This document shows, in pieces, positions 1-9,200 of a stretch of DNA of 64,000 nucleotides. The stretch spans positions 1-64,000 of the forward strand of contig NZ_SADV01000011.1 of assembly GCF_006864135.1 (NCBI RefSeq). Direction: 5' to 3'. The translations under genes were made by a program, and so were the position numbers. This DNA comes from Lysinibacillus sphaericus. GTDB lineage: Bacteria > Bacillota > Bacilli > Bacillales_A > Planococcaceae. The notes beneath the pieces are model-generated. The model was not told where the DNA came from. It saw nothing but the letters and a program-made list of their open reading frames with translations, and ran no database searches. Within the stretch, counting starts at the first letter, position 1; every line of letters begins with the position of its first letter.

Positions 1-342
1 GATTCCTCCGTTTGAATGTTGGTGTGGTAACTACATTCTACACGAGGTCGTTATGGGCTTCCTTTATATTGACTTCTGGGTGTTGCACTTAATATTACAA
101 TCCGTCGTATAAAAAACATTAATACGAGTTATTTTTAAGCTAAACTAATTTCTGCATTAGTTTAGCTTTTATTTGTGATTAATATTATATTTAGGAATAA
201 TTGTTAAAATTAATAAAATTGGGTATAAAATCGCACCTTATTTAACAAACGGCTGGTTTGTTGAAGAAAGGTTGTAATGTAGATATTGTTAAAAAACAAG
301 AGTATTTCTATGGTAGGATTTTATTAAAAAGGGGAAAATTAA
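1..342. other. Left-edge region without a supported gene
   Basis: No gene is supported here. A short frame is open from the window edge to a stop near base 111, but its translation shows no recognisable family. It may be the tail of a gene outside the window or the end of a mobile element. A strong hairpin terminator follows at 137-172, which supports a plus-strand transcript entering from the left. Bases 186-342 are AT-rich and probably hold the promoter of the kinase gene at 343. Confidence 0.4.
137..172 (+). terminator. Rho-independent terminator of an upstream gene
   Basis: A perfect 12-bp stem (AAGCTAAACTAA paired with TTAGTTTAGCTT) encloses an 8-base loop and runs into a T-rich tail. 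It would end a transcript coming from left of the window. Confidence 0.75.
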
Positions 343-1206
343 ATGTTAAATCGTGTCATTCAACAGTTTGGATTGCAGGTAGTATCAATTAATGAGGTTG
401 AAGACTCCTTTAGTTCAACAGTTTATAAATGTACTTTGTCTAATAGTGAAAATGTTTTTTTGAAAATTCCTTTTTCAAAATTGAAGTATCAGCGAGAGTT
501 AGAAGCTTATGAAATCTTAAAAGGAAGAGTTTCCATTCCTGTAATGTTAGATTATTGGTCTGGTGATGCGGAGTGTGCTGGAGCTTTTTTATTATCTGAA
601 TTAAAAGGAAAACCGTTAACATCTAAGGCTACACCATCAGTTGCGTACCAAGTCGGGGTTCTTCATGCTGAAATGCATTCTACTCGTCCTCCTGCAAATA
701 AAGTGTTAACGGGTATAAAAAATGAATTTACGAACTGGTCAAATTTTGTTGAACACCAATTTTATAGTTTTGCTGAAGATGTAAAGGACATTTTGGATGA
801 ACAATTATTTAAAAAATCCATTGAAAAATTTGAAAAGATGAAACAACAGCTCCCGTCTCCAGATGGGCCAAGCTTTGTACATATGGATTTTCGTCCAGCA
901 AATATAATTGTTGATAATGACAAAGTTTCAGGAATAATAGATTTTGAAAGCGTAAGATTTGGTTCAACAGAAATCGATTTTACCAAACTGTATCGAGATT
1001 TTTTAAGTGTTGATGTTAACTTGTATAATGCATATCAAGAAGGCTATAACAGTATCAAGCCATTAATTAACTTAGAAAATGTATTACCTTTCTATCGATT
1101 TACAGATGCATTCAATAGTATTGGATGGTGTAAACGTCGAGGAATTGAAAAAAATGCGTTATTTCTAGAAGAAAATTTAGCGAGATTAAAAAAATGGTTA
1201 CTATAA
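343..1206 (+). CDS. Aminoglycoside phosphotransferase (APH)-family kinase
   Basis: This 287-residue protein belongs to the APH/choline-kinase-like phosphotransferase fold. The catalytic loop HMDFRPAN starts at about residue 180, giving the HxDxxxxN signature with D182 as catalytic base and N187 as metal ligand. The metal-binding IIDFES follows with D200. The N-terminal part has a nucleotide-binding lobe with an FLKIP lysine near residue 42. Family members phosphorylate antibiotics, sugars, choline or other small hydroxyl compounds, and the substrate cannot be read from sequence. An AGGGGA ribosome binding site precedes the ATG. It stands alone, convergent with the large surface-protein gene. 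Resistance should not be assumed, because most chromosomal members of this family in Bacillales are uncharacterised. Confidence 0.85.
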   Translation: MLNRVIQQFGLQVVSINEVEDSFSSTVYKCTLSNSENVFLKIPFSKLKYQRELEAYEILKGRVSIPVMLDYWSGDAECAGAFLLSELKGKPLTSKATPSVAYQVGVLHAEMHSTRPPANKVLTGIKNEFTNWSNFVEHQFYSFAEDVKDILDEQLFKKSIEKFEKMKQQLPSPDGPSFVHMDFRPANIIVDNDKVSGIIDFESVRFGSTEIDFTKLYRDFLSVDVNLYNAYQEGYNSIKPLINLENVLPFYRFTDAFNSIGWCKRRGIEKNALFLEENLARLKKWLL

Positions 1207-1341
1207 AATATTGGTGATTTTCTCTGTTTGTGACGGAAGAAAAGGTTGGCTAACTTTAAATACTAATAATTGATATTTACTCGTTATTCCTTTTGGACAA
1301 TAATCATACCAATACAATCCTTTAAAAAATTATACAAAAAT

Positions 1342-1388
1342 AAAAAAGCACATTACTAAACTTTTCGTTTTTAGTAACGTGCTTTTTA
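1342..1388. terminator. Bidirectional terminator between the kinase and LPXTG genes
   Basis: A long stem pairs AAAAAGCACATTACTAAA with TTTAGTAACGTGCTTTTT around a short loop. A-rich and T-rich flanks on either side let it serve both the plus-strand kinase and the minus-strand surface-protein gene, whose stop is at 1459. Confidence 0.85.
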
Positions 1389-1458
1389 TTGAATGTGTAA
1401 CATTTTATGAAAGTGTTACCAAATCTGACTCAAAGTACAATTACCTGTACGTTGAAAA

Positions 1459-4400
1459 TTATTTTACTTCTGTATTGCGACGACGCAATAAGAATAATGC
1501 ACCTAGAACGAGAGCCACACCAATTAGTGTAAGAGCTGTTTGGTTTGCTCCATTTGTTTGTGGCAGTTTACCTTGCGCCTTTAACTGCGCTTCCATTTCT
1601 TTAGCATCTGCTTTGATTTTGTCAATATCAAGTGATTTTGCCACTTCTTCCTGTTCCTCTTTAGATAACTTGTTGTATTTATCGAGGAAATCCTTATATG
1701 CATCTAAAGTGTCTTTATTTGCTGTAGAAGGATTGTATGGCTTTAAGTCTTTCCCTTGGTCAATGACTTCTTGTACAGATGGTTTTCCAGGTTTTGTTGT
1801 TTCAGGTTTTCCAGGATTTTTTGGATTTTTCGAATCTGTTGTTGGGTTACCTGGATTTTCTGGATCAACTGGTTTCTCCGGTTCTGGATTTGGTTTGTTT
1901 GGATCAACCGGCTTCTCTGGTTCTGGAGCTGGCTTGTTTGGATCAACTGGTTTCTCTGGTTCTGGTTTTGGTTTGTTTGGATCAACCGGCTTCTCTGGTT
2001 CTGGTTTTGGCTTGTTTGGATCAACTGGCTTCTCCGGTTCTGGTTTTAGTCCAGGTCCTGGGCCAGGGTTTGGACCCGGTCCTGGGCCTGGTCCTGGGCC
2101 TGGATCAGGGTTTGGTTTTACTAATGCAGAACATGTATCTTTTACAGTAAATGCGCCAATTAAACTACTTCCTTCATATACATAGTACGTTCCTTGTTTA
2201 ATAGCTTCGTTTGGCAATACAACCGTTCCAGTAATACTAGTTGTTAGAACTTCACTATTGTCTACACCCTTAACGATATTTCCATTAGCATCTTTTACTG
2301 TGATCTTTGCATTCGCATTAGGCATTCCAAACTTAGTTTGTACAGTCAATGTAAACTCAGGACATGCAGGTGCTGCTGAGACTTCTGCATAACAACTTTC
2401 TGAATATTTAACTGTTATTTGACCAATGAATAGATCACCTTGATATACACGATATTTACCAGAAGGAATTTCTTTAGGCTCAATAGTAATTTGCCCTAAT
2501 TCATTTGTCGTTTGGTTTGTAGCAATAATTGCGCCTGTTTCATCTTTGATTGTGATATTGCTAACATTCGGACGTGGTTTATTATTTTCATCCTTCACCG
2601 TTAATGTGAATAGTTCACATTTTGGTGCTGGTTGAATTGATTTTTCACATTCGATATTTGTTTGGAAGGTACCAATTTTTTCACCACCAACTTCAACTGT
2701 GTAAGTACCTGGGTCTAAATCCCGTAATACAATAACACCTGTCTTAGTTGTTGTATTAATAATTTCTTTACCGGCAGCATCTTTAACAACGATTTTTGTA
2801 GTATTATCCGTAATTTTATTACCATCAACATCTTTTACTGTTAATTTGAACTCTTCGCATTTTGGTAATTGTTTAATGATAAATTCATGCCCACAATCTT
2901 TTGTATACGTTAAATTTACTGTTCCTAAAAATTGTTTACCTTCGTACACCAGATACTCGCCTGGCTTTACACCATTAGTAGGATTATTTTTGTTTGATTC
3001 AAAAATAAACTTGCCTGATGCGTCTGTTGATGCCTTTACTTCTGTAGTACCTGATTTTAATGTTAACTCTTTAATATTTGTACGGATATTTCCGTCTGTA
3101 TCTTCAACCACGATTGTGAAGTTTTCGCACTTAGGTGCTGGTTGAATTACATTTTCATCCTTACATTTATCATCGTATTTCACTGTAACGCTACCTAGCT
3201 TATTTTCGTTTGAATCATAAACATCGTATTGACCAGCTTTAACTTGGTCTGGAGTAAAAGTAACTTTACCGTTTTCAACGGGATGATTTTCTGATAAACC
3301 CGTCGCCTCACTTACTAATGTTACTGTTCCATTAACTAATTTACCGTCAATATCGTATACTGTTAATCCAAATTCTGTACACGCTAAACCACTTAATGGT
3401 TTGTTTTCAATTTCAATCACTTGGAAACCAGCATACTTTCCTGATGTTTCGATTTCCTTTTCATCAAGTTCAAACTCTTTTGTTAATGGCTCATAGCCTG
3501 GCTGTGTTTCTTCAATTACTTTATATTTCTTACCAGCAGTACTTGGCGCTAATTTTAAGCCATAGTTTAAATAGCCATCTGCACGTGTTGTTTTTGACGC
3601 TAACACGGTGTTACCTGTGTATGGTCCTAGTAAGTCAAACTTAACGTTTTCCATTGGTAAACCAGTTGCTGCATCTGTTTTGATAATGACGAATGGTACT
3701 TTACCAACTTTACCACCACCATCATAAGTGAAGTTGTTTTTATTAAATACATCCTGACCATGTTCACCATCTGTACTAGTATAAGCAACATCTACTGTGT
3801 TGTTTAAACTCTCACCTGATGCTCCCATAAATACTGTAGAGTACGTAACGTAATATGCTTTATCACCATTAGGTAATTTTAATGTAAACGTACCTTTTTC
3901 AATATCAACGTTAAAATTAGCATCTGATAAACTAATTTCTTTACCACGAGTCGGTGTTGGATTAGTTCCTGTAAAATTCATTTCATATACTTTAAATGAA
4001 TCTTTTAAAATCAATTGGTTTGGATTACCTTCGCTGTCTTTATCTACAGTGTCAGTAATAACGATGTTATTTAATTGTGACTGAGCATAGTTAAACTTAA
4101 AATTCCAGTTAACTTGCGGAGAATTACCTACTTGTTTGCCTGTTTTATCTAAGATGTTCTTAGTATGAGCAACCGATACATCTTTCTCCCATTCCGCGTT
4201 AGGCTTAGTACTTGTTTTTTCATACAATGCTGCTTTATTACTAATTGTAATGTCTGAACCATGTGGGAATACACCATCAGCATCTTTTGATGTATACGTC
4301 ACCTTATAAGGTCCTTTAATCGGTCCTAATTCGAGCACGATTTCATTTTTGTTAGGTGATTTATTAGTGTATTTTTTTGATGAGACTGGTTCAAACTCTC

Positions 4401-6657
4401 CCGCTGAATTTAATTCACCTTCAGTTACTGTAATACTAGTCACTTCTTGAGATGGATCTAGTGTATCTTTAAACACCGCATCCTCGAACTCATTGTAGTT
4501 AAAGTTTAGCTCAACATCCCAATGGAATGTTTTTGTTTCATAGTTATAATAACCTTCTTTTTTACCATTTGCTTTTTGTTCTTCTTTAACCTTTTGCGTT
4601 GCTGAATCAGACGACTCCGATTTAAATATACCAGTGTCTTTCAATTTCACAGTATTAGTGTAAGTACGATCATTTGTACCAATATCTTTAATTTCATAAT
4701 CTGTTGTATAGTTAATTTCAATTACACCATTAACAGGCTGTTCTAATTTAAGAATAAATCCTGTTTCTTTACCGTCAACTTCTGTTTTATCTAAAGTAAA
4801 GTCTTTAAACTCCTTACCATCAACTGTGACTGTTAAACTACCATCTTTTAATTTTAGTAATGAATCACCATACGTATCTTCAAATATTGTCCCAGCTTTC
4901 AACGCATATTTCGCTTGGTTCGCCACAATCTTCCACGAGATTGTTTTATTTTGGTAGTCAACGCCAAGAGCAGATTTGTCTAATACTAGTTCATTCTTTT
5001 TATAATGAGAATAGGCGATACTTTCCAAACCATCCTCACGAGTAACTGTATTTTTTACTGTAATTTCAGTTGTCGGATATACACCATCGTCAGGTTTAGT
5101 TTTGTATTTAATAACGTATGCTTCTGTTACATCGTCATTAAACGACAATTCGAAACCATTTGTTCCATTATGAGTTAATTTATATTTTTCTTTAGCAACA
5201 GACGTACCATTCTCATCATAAACGTCTACATTTCCGGCTAAAATTTGTGTCTCATCCCATGTATCAGTTAATATTGCCTGTTTTGCTGGAATATTACGCT
5301 TATTAAAGTTGTATTTAATCTTCCATTCTGTTGTTAAATCAGCAATATTAGGACCTGAACTTGACTTTTCTAAAGGTGTGCCAAATTCAACATTCACATA
5401 AATTGTTTTTGTTGATGTTCCATTGTAAGTAGCAACGTTACCAAAGTTTGCCTTTTCAACATTACCCGGATCGCCAACTTTTGTTGTATAAGTAATACGG
5501 TAACCTGTATGTTCCTTATTAGGTAAGTCAATTGTCATTGTATTATCGCTAATAGTTGTCGTTGGTGCTGGTGTTAATTCTTTACCTACTGATATAGCTC
5601 CCGTTGGAGAAATACTTAATTCTGTTACAGTTGGAATGCCTTCAAAGCTATGCTGATTAATTAATGTGTCAGTAAATGTAGTATTACCAGTATTACTATT
5701 CACATCTAAGTTCGTATTAACATCTACTGTCCAAGTAATAAATTCACTATTTTTACCATCACGGTCTGCTTTACCTGATTTAGAAACTGCTTGACCGCTA
5801 TTAGCTGGTTGAAAATTCAATTCAATCGTCTGGTATCCTGGCACTTCAATATTCTGTAACCAACCATCACCTACAGATTGTAGTTCACCTTTAATAGTGA
5901 AATAAACATCTTCTACTATTGTACCCGCATTAGCTTCATCACGAATTTTATCCGTGAATGTAAGAGTAGCAGTTTGCCCTGAAACAACTACATTACCAAT
6001 TAAAGCACCTTGATAATATAATGGTGTGTCTCCACTTAGACCTGCAAATTGACTCGGCAATGTATAAGTTAAACTAGAACCTGCACTATATTGGTGACCT
6101 GGGACTAAACCTAAATCCACTCTAAATTCTACAAAATCTCCAACTTTTCCTTGTGCCGATGTTCCAGAAACTTCTGCCCCATTAATTTTTAAAGTGATTT
6201 TCTCTTTAAAATTAGGATCTTCTCTATCAACAGGTAGACCAGGTGTTATTTGTTCATTCGATAGCTGTGGTGATTCACCCTCTACTGGTTTGTTAGCATC
6301 TTCCCCTTCGCCCTTAAGGTCATCTGTACTTTGATTTTTATCTTCTGTACTTTGATTTTTATCCTCTGTACTTGGATCTTTATCTACTGTACTTGGATCT
6401 TTATCTACTGTACTCGGATTTTTATCAACCTCACTTGGATTTTTATCTTCTGTGCCACCTTCTCCATTTTTTATACTAGTAATATCACTAGATTCTTTAC
6501 CATCTTTTCCGATTTCTTGGTTGTGATCTTGTTGCTCAGACTCTAATGGTGTTGAAGAGGTGTCTTCAATCGCAAACACTGATATCGGTGATAGCACTGT
6601 TTGGAATACGAGTAGCAATAAGATTATTGCTATGTTTAGTTTTTTAAATTTCCTCAT
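1459..6657 (-). CDS. LPXTG wall-anchored, multi-domain adhesin-like surface protein
   Basis: This very large secreted protein (1732 residues) is covalently attached to peptidoglycan by sortase. The start is taken at 6657, not at the upstream in-frame ATG 6717, because an AAAGGAG site sits 7 bases before it and the signal peptide (MRKFKKLN, then a hydrophobic stretch, then SVFA) begins there. The order is: signal peptide; a low-complexity D-K-x-x-S-T segment of 7-residue repeats; several collagen-adhesin-type immunoglobulin-like domains ending in isopeptide-like motifs; a SpaA/prealbumin-like domain (VIIKTDAATGLPMENVKFDL); five or more homologous modules each bounded by a single Cys (PAPKCENFTIVVED-type); a Gly-Pro stretch; PEPEKPVDPNK wall-spanning repeats; and the sorting signal LPQTNG with a hydrophobic helix and RRR tail. 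The ligand is unknown. A sortase gene is not in the window. Expression may be controlled through the long leader at 6658-6950. Confidence 0.93.
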   Translation of the reverse strand: MRKFKKLNIAIILLLLVFQTVLSPISVFAIEDTSSTPLESEQQDHNQEIGKDGKESSDITSIKNGEGGTEDKNPSEVDKNPSTVDKDPSTVDKDPSTEDKNQSTEDKNQSTDDLKGEGEDANKPVEGESPQLSNEQITPGLPVDREDPNFKEKITLKINGAEVSGTSAQGKVGDFVEFRVDLGLVPGHQYSAGSSLTYTLPSQFAGLSGDTPLYYQGALIGNVVVSGQTATLTFTDKIRDEANAGTIVEDVYFTIKGELQSVGDGWLQNIEVPGYQTIELNFQPANSGQAVSKSGKADRDGKNSEFITWTVDVNTNLDVNSNTGNTTFTDTLINQHSFEGIPTVTELSISPTGAISVGKELTPAPTTTISDNTMTIDLPNKEHTGYRITYTTKVGDPGNVEKANFGNVATYNGTSTKTIYVNVEFGTPLEKSSSGPNIADLTTEWKIKYNFNKRNIPAKQAILTDTWDETQILAGNVDVYDENGTSVAKEKYKLTHNGTNGFELSFNDDVTEAYVIKYKTKPDDGVYPTTEITVKNTVTREDGLESIAYSHYKKNELVLDKSALGVDYQNKTISWKIVANQAKYALKAGTIFEDTYGDSLLKLKDGSLTVTVDGKEFKDFTLDKTEVDGKETGFILKLEQPVNGVIEINYTTDYEIKDIGTNDRTYTNTVKLKDTGIFKSESSDSATQKVKEEQKANGKKEGYYNYETKTFHWDVELNFNYNEFEDAVFKDTLDPSQEVTSITVTEGELNSAGEFEPVSSKKYTNKSPNKNEIVLELGPIKGPYKVTYTSKDADGVFPHGSDITISNKAALYEKTSTKPNAEWEKDVSVAHTKNILDKTGKQVGNSPQVNWNFKFNYAQSQLNNIVITDTVDKDSEGNPNQLILKDSFKVYEMNFTGTNPTPTRGKEISLSDANFNVDIEKGTFTLKLPNGDKAYYVTYSTVFMGASGESLNNTVDVAYTSTDGEHGQDVFNKNNFTYDGGGKVGKVPFVIIKTDAATGLPMENVKFDLLGPYTGNTVLASKTTRADGYLNYGLKLAPSTAGKKYKVIEETQPGYEPLTKEFELDEKEIETSGKYAGFQVIEIENKPLSGLACTEFGLTVYDIDGKLVNGTVTLVSEATGLSENHPVENGKVTFTPDQVKAGQYDVYDSNENKLGSVTVKYDDKCKDENVIQPAPKCENFTIVVEDTDGNIRTNIKELTLKSGTTEVKASTDASGKFIFESNKNNPTNGVKPGEYLVYEGKQFLGTVNLTYTKDCGHEFIIKQLPKCEEFKLTVKDVDGNKITDNTTKIVVKDAAGKEIINTTTKTGVIVLRDLDPGTYTVEVGGEKIGTFQTNIECEKSIQPAPKCELFTLTVKDENNKPRPNVSNITIKDETGAIIATNQTTNELGQITIEPKEIPSGKYRVYQGDLFIGQITVKYSESCYAEVSAAPACPEFTLTVQTKFGMPNANAKITVKDANGNIVKGVDNSEVLTTSITGTVVLPNEAIKQGTYYVYEGSSLIGAFTVKDTCSALVKPNPDPGPGPGPGPGPNPGPGPGLKPEPEKPVDPNKPKPEPEKPVDPNKPKPEPEKPVDPNKPAPEPEKPVDPNKPNPEPEKPVDPENPGNPTTDSKNPKNPGKPETTKPGKPSVQEVIDQGKDLKPYNPSTANKDTLDAYKDFLDKYNKLSKEEQEEVAKSLDIDKIKADAKEMEAQLKAQGKLPQTNGANQTALTLIGVALVLGALFLLRRRNTEVK
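1862..2050 (-). repeat. 39-bp in-frame repeats coding the wall-spanning PEPEKPVDPNKPx region
   Basis: Five copies of a 39-bp unit begin at 1862, 1901, 1940, 1979 and 2018. Each encodes 13 residues of the form PEPEKPVDPNKP plus one variable residue. This is the cell-wall-crossing spacer of the LPXTG protein. Copy number could change by slipped-strand events without breaking the frame. Confidence 0.9.
6324..6449 (-). repeat. 21-bp in-frame repeats near the N-terminus of the LPXTG protein
   Basis: Six units start at 6324, 6345, 6366, 6387, 6408 and 6429, exactly 21 bp apart. They encode 7-residue units of the DKNPSTV/DKDPSTV/DKNQSTE type just after the signal peptide. The low-complexity acidic spacer may hold the adhesive domains away from the membrane or be a glycosylation region. 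Confidence 0.9.
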
Positions 6658-6950
6658 GTTTCTCTCCTTTTCTAAGTTCAGAGGGATACCTGTTGGTGTT
6701 TGCTGACGACGTTGCATCCTTTCTACATGTTGTAAAGGTATGCTACAAACATCGGTTGATCTCTCTTTCCTCCTATTCAGTTGTCGTCATACATTCTATT
6801 AAGTACTCAGAGTAGGTATTCATGATGACTTATGTATATTCGATGTACAATTAGAATGTATACATAGTACTTTTGTGACACCTTCAACAATAGGCCTCAC
6901 CCCCTATAGGGTTTTAGGCTCATTATAAAAGATAATACTAAACATTTTCT
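6658..6950 (-). promoter_or_regulatory. Long structured 5' leader and promoter region of the LPXTG gene
   Basis: About 290 bases separate the LPXTG start from the terminator of the next gene. On the minus strand a TATAAT box lies near 6928. It is followed by a GC-rich palindromic element around 6890-6915 (GCCT, then CCCTATAGGG, then AGGC). Near the gene, TGACGAC (around 6784) can pair with GTCGTCA (around 6702), enclosing about 75 bases. An additional AGGAGG lies inside the loop without a long ORF behind it. No known riboswitch consensus could be matched by eye. A cis-regulatory RNA is inferred, not shown. Confidence 0.4.
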
Positions 6951-7030
6951 AAACAATCACGGACTTTTTATTTAAAAAATTCTAAAAAATTTTATATTTT
7001 TTCCATTTTTTTCATCTTTATACACAACAA

Positions 7031-7074
7031 AAAAACAGTGAAAGTAACTCCATTAGAGTACTTTCACTGTTTTT
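7031..7074 (-). terminator. Terminator of the HD-domain gene
   Basis: The stem AAACAGTGAAAGTA / TACTTTCACTGTTT has an 11-base loop and A/T tracts on both sides. It lies 70 bases beyond the stop codon of the ywfO homologue. Confidence 0.85.
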
Positions 7075-7144
7075 CACTATTTGTATGTTGGAATACTATT
7101 TATTTTAATTATTTTATATACATATTTTTATACATAAAATTTTT

Positions 7145-8458
7145 TTATTTTTTCCCTTTTCCTTGAAGTATGGCTAATATTTGCTTCTTAATATCGGAAT
7201 GGGTACTGTTGTCTTCTAAGAAATCTAGTGGGAAATAGACTTTATGATCTCGCTTCATGCGGCCAGAAATAGAATCAACAATAATAGATTCACGCGATAG
7301 CTCTCGTAGCTCTCCATTCTTCATTTCTAGGAAAATAGGAACACGCACTTCTTCCTCTCCAGGTCGATAAAAGTCATAAGGTAGATCTGCCGTCGTATCA
7401 TGGACAAGATAATATTCTGGATTTAAATCAGCTTGCTTGAAGAGTTCTTGGAGTTTTTGATATTTATCCAACTCAACACCTGGGTCTAAATCGATGTACT
7501 GAAATAACTTTCGATTAACAAAACGGCGGCTTAAGTCACTTAATATAGCATCTTCCTCTTGCATCCAAAGCTGAAAATATGTAAAAAGAATACTTTCATC
7601 TAATGCAAGATAGTCTTCAAGCGTAATTGAGTTACGGAAAAACGCTAAAAAGTGTGTAGGCTCATGCTTAAATTTGTAGCCTGCTAAGCTTAGTTCTTTA
7701 GCGCGTTTTAAAATATTATTTAAAACAACCTCTGCGCTGCGAGATACTGGGTGGAAATAAATTTGTAAGTACATTTGATAGCGGCTCATTATATAATCCT
7801 CTACCGCATGCATGCCCGTCGTCTTAATAACGACTTGATTTTTTCGCGGACGCATCACTCTTAAAATTCGTTCCATATCAAAATGACCATAGCTTACGCC
7901 AGTGAAATAAGCATCACGCTGTAAGTAATCCATACGATCTGCGTCTATTTGGCTTGATATTAAACTGACGACCTGCTTATTCGGATATGTTTTTTCAATT
8001 ACCTGTGATACTTTCTCTGGAAAATCAGCTGATACTTTTTTTAATACTGCATTCACTTCTGTATCGCCGAGTAAAATTTGTCTTGTATAAAATTCGTGAT
8101 CAAGCTCAAAGACATTTTCAAAAGCGTGTGAAAATGGCCCATGCCCTAAATCGTGTAATAGGGCTGCACAAAGCACAAGCAATCGTTCATCCTCATCCCA
8201 TTCAGGACGACCTACAAATATATCATCTACTATGCGGCGTACAATTTCGTAAACGCCAAGCGAGTGACTAAAACGGCTATGCTCCGCTCCATGGAACACT
8301 AAAAACGTTGTACCGAGCTGGCGAATGCGTCGTAATCGCTGAAATTCTTTCGTACCAACTAGATCCCAAATCGCTTGATCCCGTACATGCACATAGCGAT
8401 GCACTGGATCCTTGAATACTTTTTCCTCTTGTAATTTTGCTTTTGCATAATGTGTCAA
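7145..8458 (-). CDS. ywfO: HD-domain phosphohydrolase, YwfO family
   Basis: This is an HD-superfamily metal-dependent phosphohydrolase related to dGTPase-like and SAMHD1-like proteins. The HD pair is at residues 102-103 in ALLHDLGHGPFSH, with the supporting histidines H60 and H65 in HGAEHSRFSH. YwfO homologues are known as (d)NTP/phosphate-releasing HD proteins, but the physiological substrate here is not established. The open frame extends to 8518. I choose TTG at 8458 because a GGGGGTG site lies 8 bases upstream and the resulting 437 residues match the family length and the conserved EEKVFKDPVHRYVHVRD start. The gene sits next to the RsfA-family gene, LipL and HemQ as in B. subtilis, which supports orthology. 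Confidence 0.9.
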   Translation of the reverse strand: MTHYAKAKLQEEKVFKDPVHRYVHVRDQAIWDLVGTKEFQRLRRIRQLGTTFLVFHGAEHSRFSHSLGVYEIVRRIVDDIFVGRPEWDEDERLLVLCAALLHDLGHGPFSHAFENVFELDHEFYTRQILLGDTEVNAVLKKVSADFPEKVSQVIEKTYPNKQVVSLISSQIDADRMDYLQRDAYFTGVSYGHFDMERILRVMRPRKNQVVIKTTGMHAVEDYIMSRYQMYLQIYFHPVSRSAEVVLNNILKRAKELSLAGYKFKHEPTHFLAFFRNSITLEDYLALDESILFTYFQLWMQEEDAILSDLSRRFVNRKLFQYIDLDPGVELDKYQKLQELFKQADLNPEYYLVHDTTADLPYDFYRPGEEEVRVPIFLEMKNGELRELSRESIIVDSISGRMKRDHKVYFPLDFLEDNSTHSDIKKQILAILQGKGKK

Positions 8459-8633
8459 TTGTACAGCACCCCCGTTTCCTATTTGTTCTATTATATGCGA
8501 TAAATATAGGACTAGCATACATATTTACTTTTAATTATAGAGACTATCAACCTAAATCGCTGTATTCTCGTCTTAATTTAGGATTCTATTGACCTAATTC
8601 CCAAGCAATGGAGCAGCATAAAACTCCTTTGAT

Positions 8634-8864
8634 GGTTCTATCCACGACTTCAGCGGTTCTATCCACGATGTTGATGGTTCTATCCGTCGCTTTGGCGGTT
8701 CTATCCACGATGTTGACAGTTCTATCCACGACTTCGGCGGTCCTATCCACGATGTTGATAGTTCTATCCACGATTTCGGCGGTTCTATCCACGATGTTGA
8801 TAGTTCTATCCACGACTTCGGCGGTTCTATCCACGATGTTGACAGTTCTATCCTTCGCTCAGAC
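8634..8864. repeat. 21-bp tandem repeat array A (11 units)
   Basis: Eleven units start exactly every 21 bp from 8634. The consensus is close to GGTTCTATCCACGATGTTGAT. The array lies between the divergent side of ywfO and the terminator of the DUF1450 gene. It is non-coding by position, but because 21 is a multiple of three all frames stay open. The minus strand would read DRTAEVV/DRTINIV heptads. The same unit recurs at 60.1-60.8 kb. Confidence 0.92.
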
Positions 8865-8903
8865 TCTTCCATCCGTCGATATTAAAAATCCAAAAAACAA
8901 AAA

Positions 8904-8941
8904 CTATCTTCAACTAGACTAGTGAAGATAGCGTTTTTTTT
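8904..8941. terminator. Terminator downstream of the DUF1450 gene
   Basis: The stem CTATCTTCAACTAG / CTAGTGAAGATAG has one mismatch, with A-rich and T-rich flanks on both sides. It begins 2 bases after the stop of the minus-strand gene at 8944. Confidence 0.8.
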
Positions 8942-8943
8942 AC

Positions 8944-9168
8944 TTATTTTTTTAACTTTGCTAAAACCTTTTCCATTAGTTCTTCTTCCGTTAATGCAGC
9001 AACAGGACGGCTATTTACAAAGGTAAATGTTTTTTTACGTCCTGGGCCACAATAAGAATGACAGCCAATTTCGATGGTTGCATCAGGATCGATTTCCTTT
9101 AATTTTGGAATTAACGTTTTTAAGTTAACGGCCTGACATTCATCGCAAACTTTAAATTCGTTTGCCAT
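8944..9168 (-). CDS. DUF1450 (YuzB-like) small protein
   Basis: This 74-residue protein has the CDEC motif near the N-terminus and [11 protein letters not shown] in the middle, followed by VNSRPVAA. This is the arrangement of the DUF1450 family (B. subtilis YuzB), which has a thioredoxin-like [2Fe-2S]-ferredoxin-type layout. Four cysteines (two in CDEC, two in CHSYC) could bind a metal or an iron-sulfur cluster, but this is inference. An AAGGGTT-type site precedes the ATG. The function is unknown. It is a single-gene transcript with its own terminator, and an R1 repeat lies directly upstream. Confidence 0.82.
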   Translation of the reverse strand: MANEFKVCDECQAVNLKTLIPKLKEIDPDATIEIGCHSYCGPGRKKTFTFVNSRPVAALTEEELMEKVLAKLKK

Positions 9169-9200
9169 TTTGTCAACAACCCTTTCTATATAGTATTTTT

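Noticed and set aside
343..1206. Acquired aminoglycoside resistance gene
   Set aside because: Only the general APH-family catalytic motif is visible; composition is like the surroundings and no mobile context adjoins it.
1379..2185. Long plus-strand ORF rich in Gly, Phe, Ser and Pro
   Set aside because: Exact antisense of the PEPEKPVDP and Gly-Pro repeats of the LPXTG gene; no ribosome binding site or family.
6658..6950. c-di-GMP-I riboswitch in the adhesin leader
   Set aside because: The core CACGCACAGGGCAAACC and its tetraloop receptor are absent. It is left as an unassigned leader.
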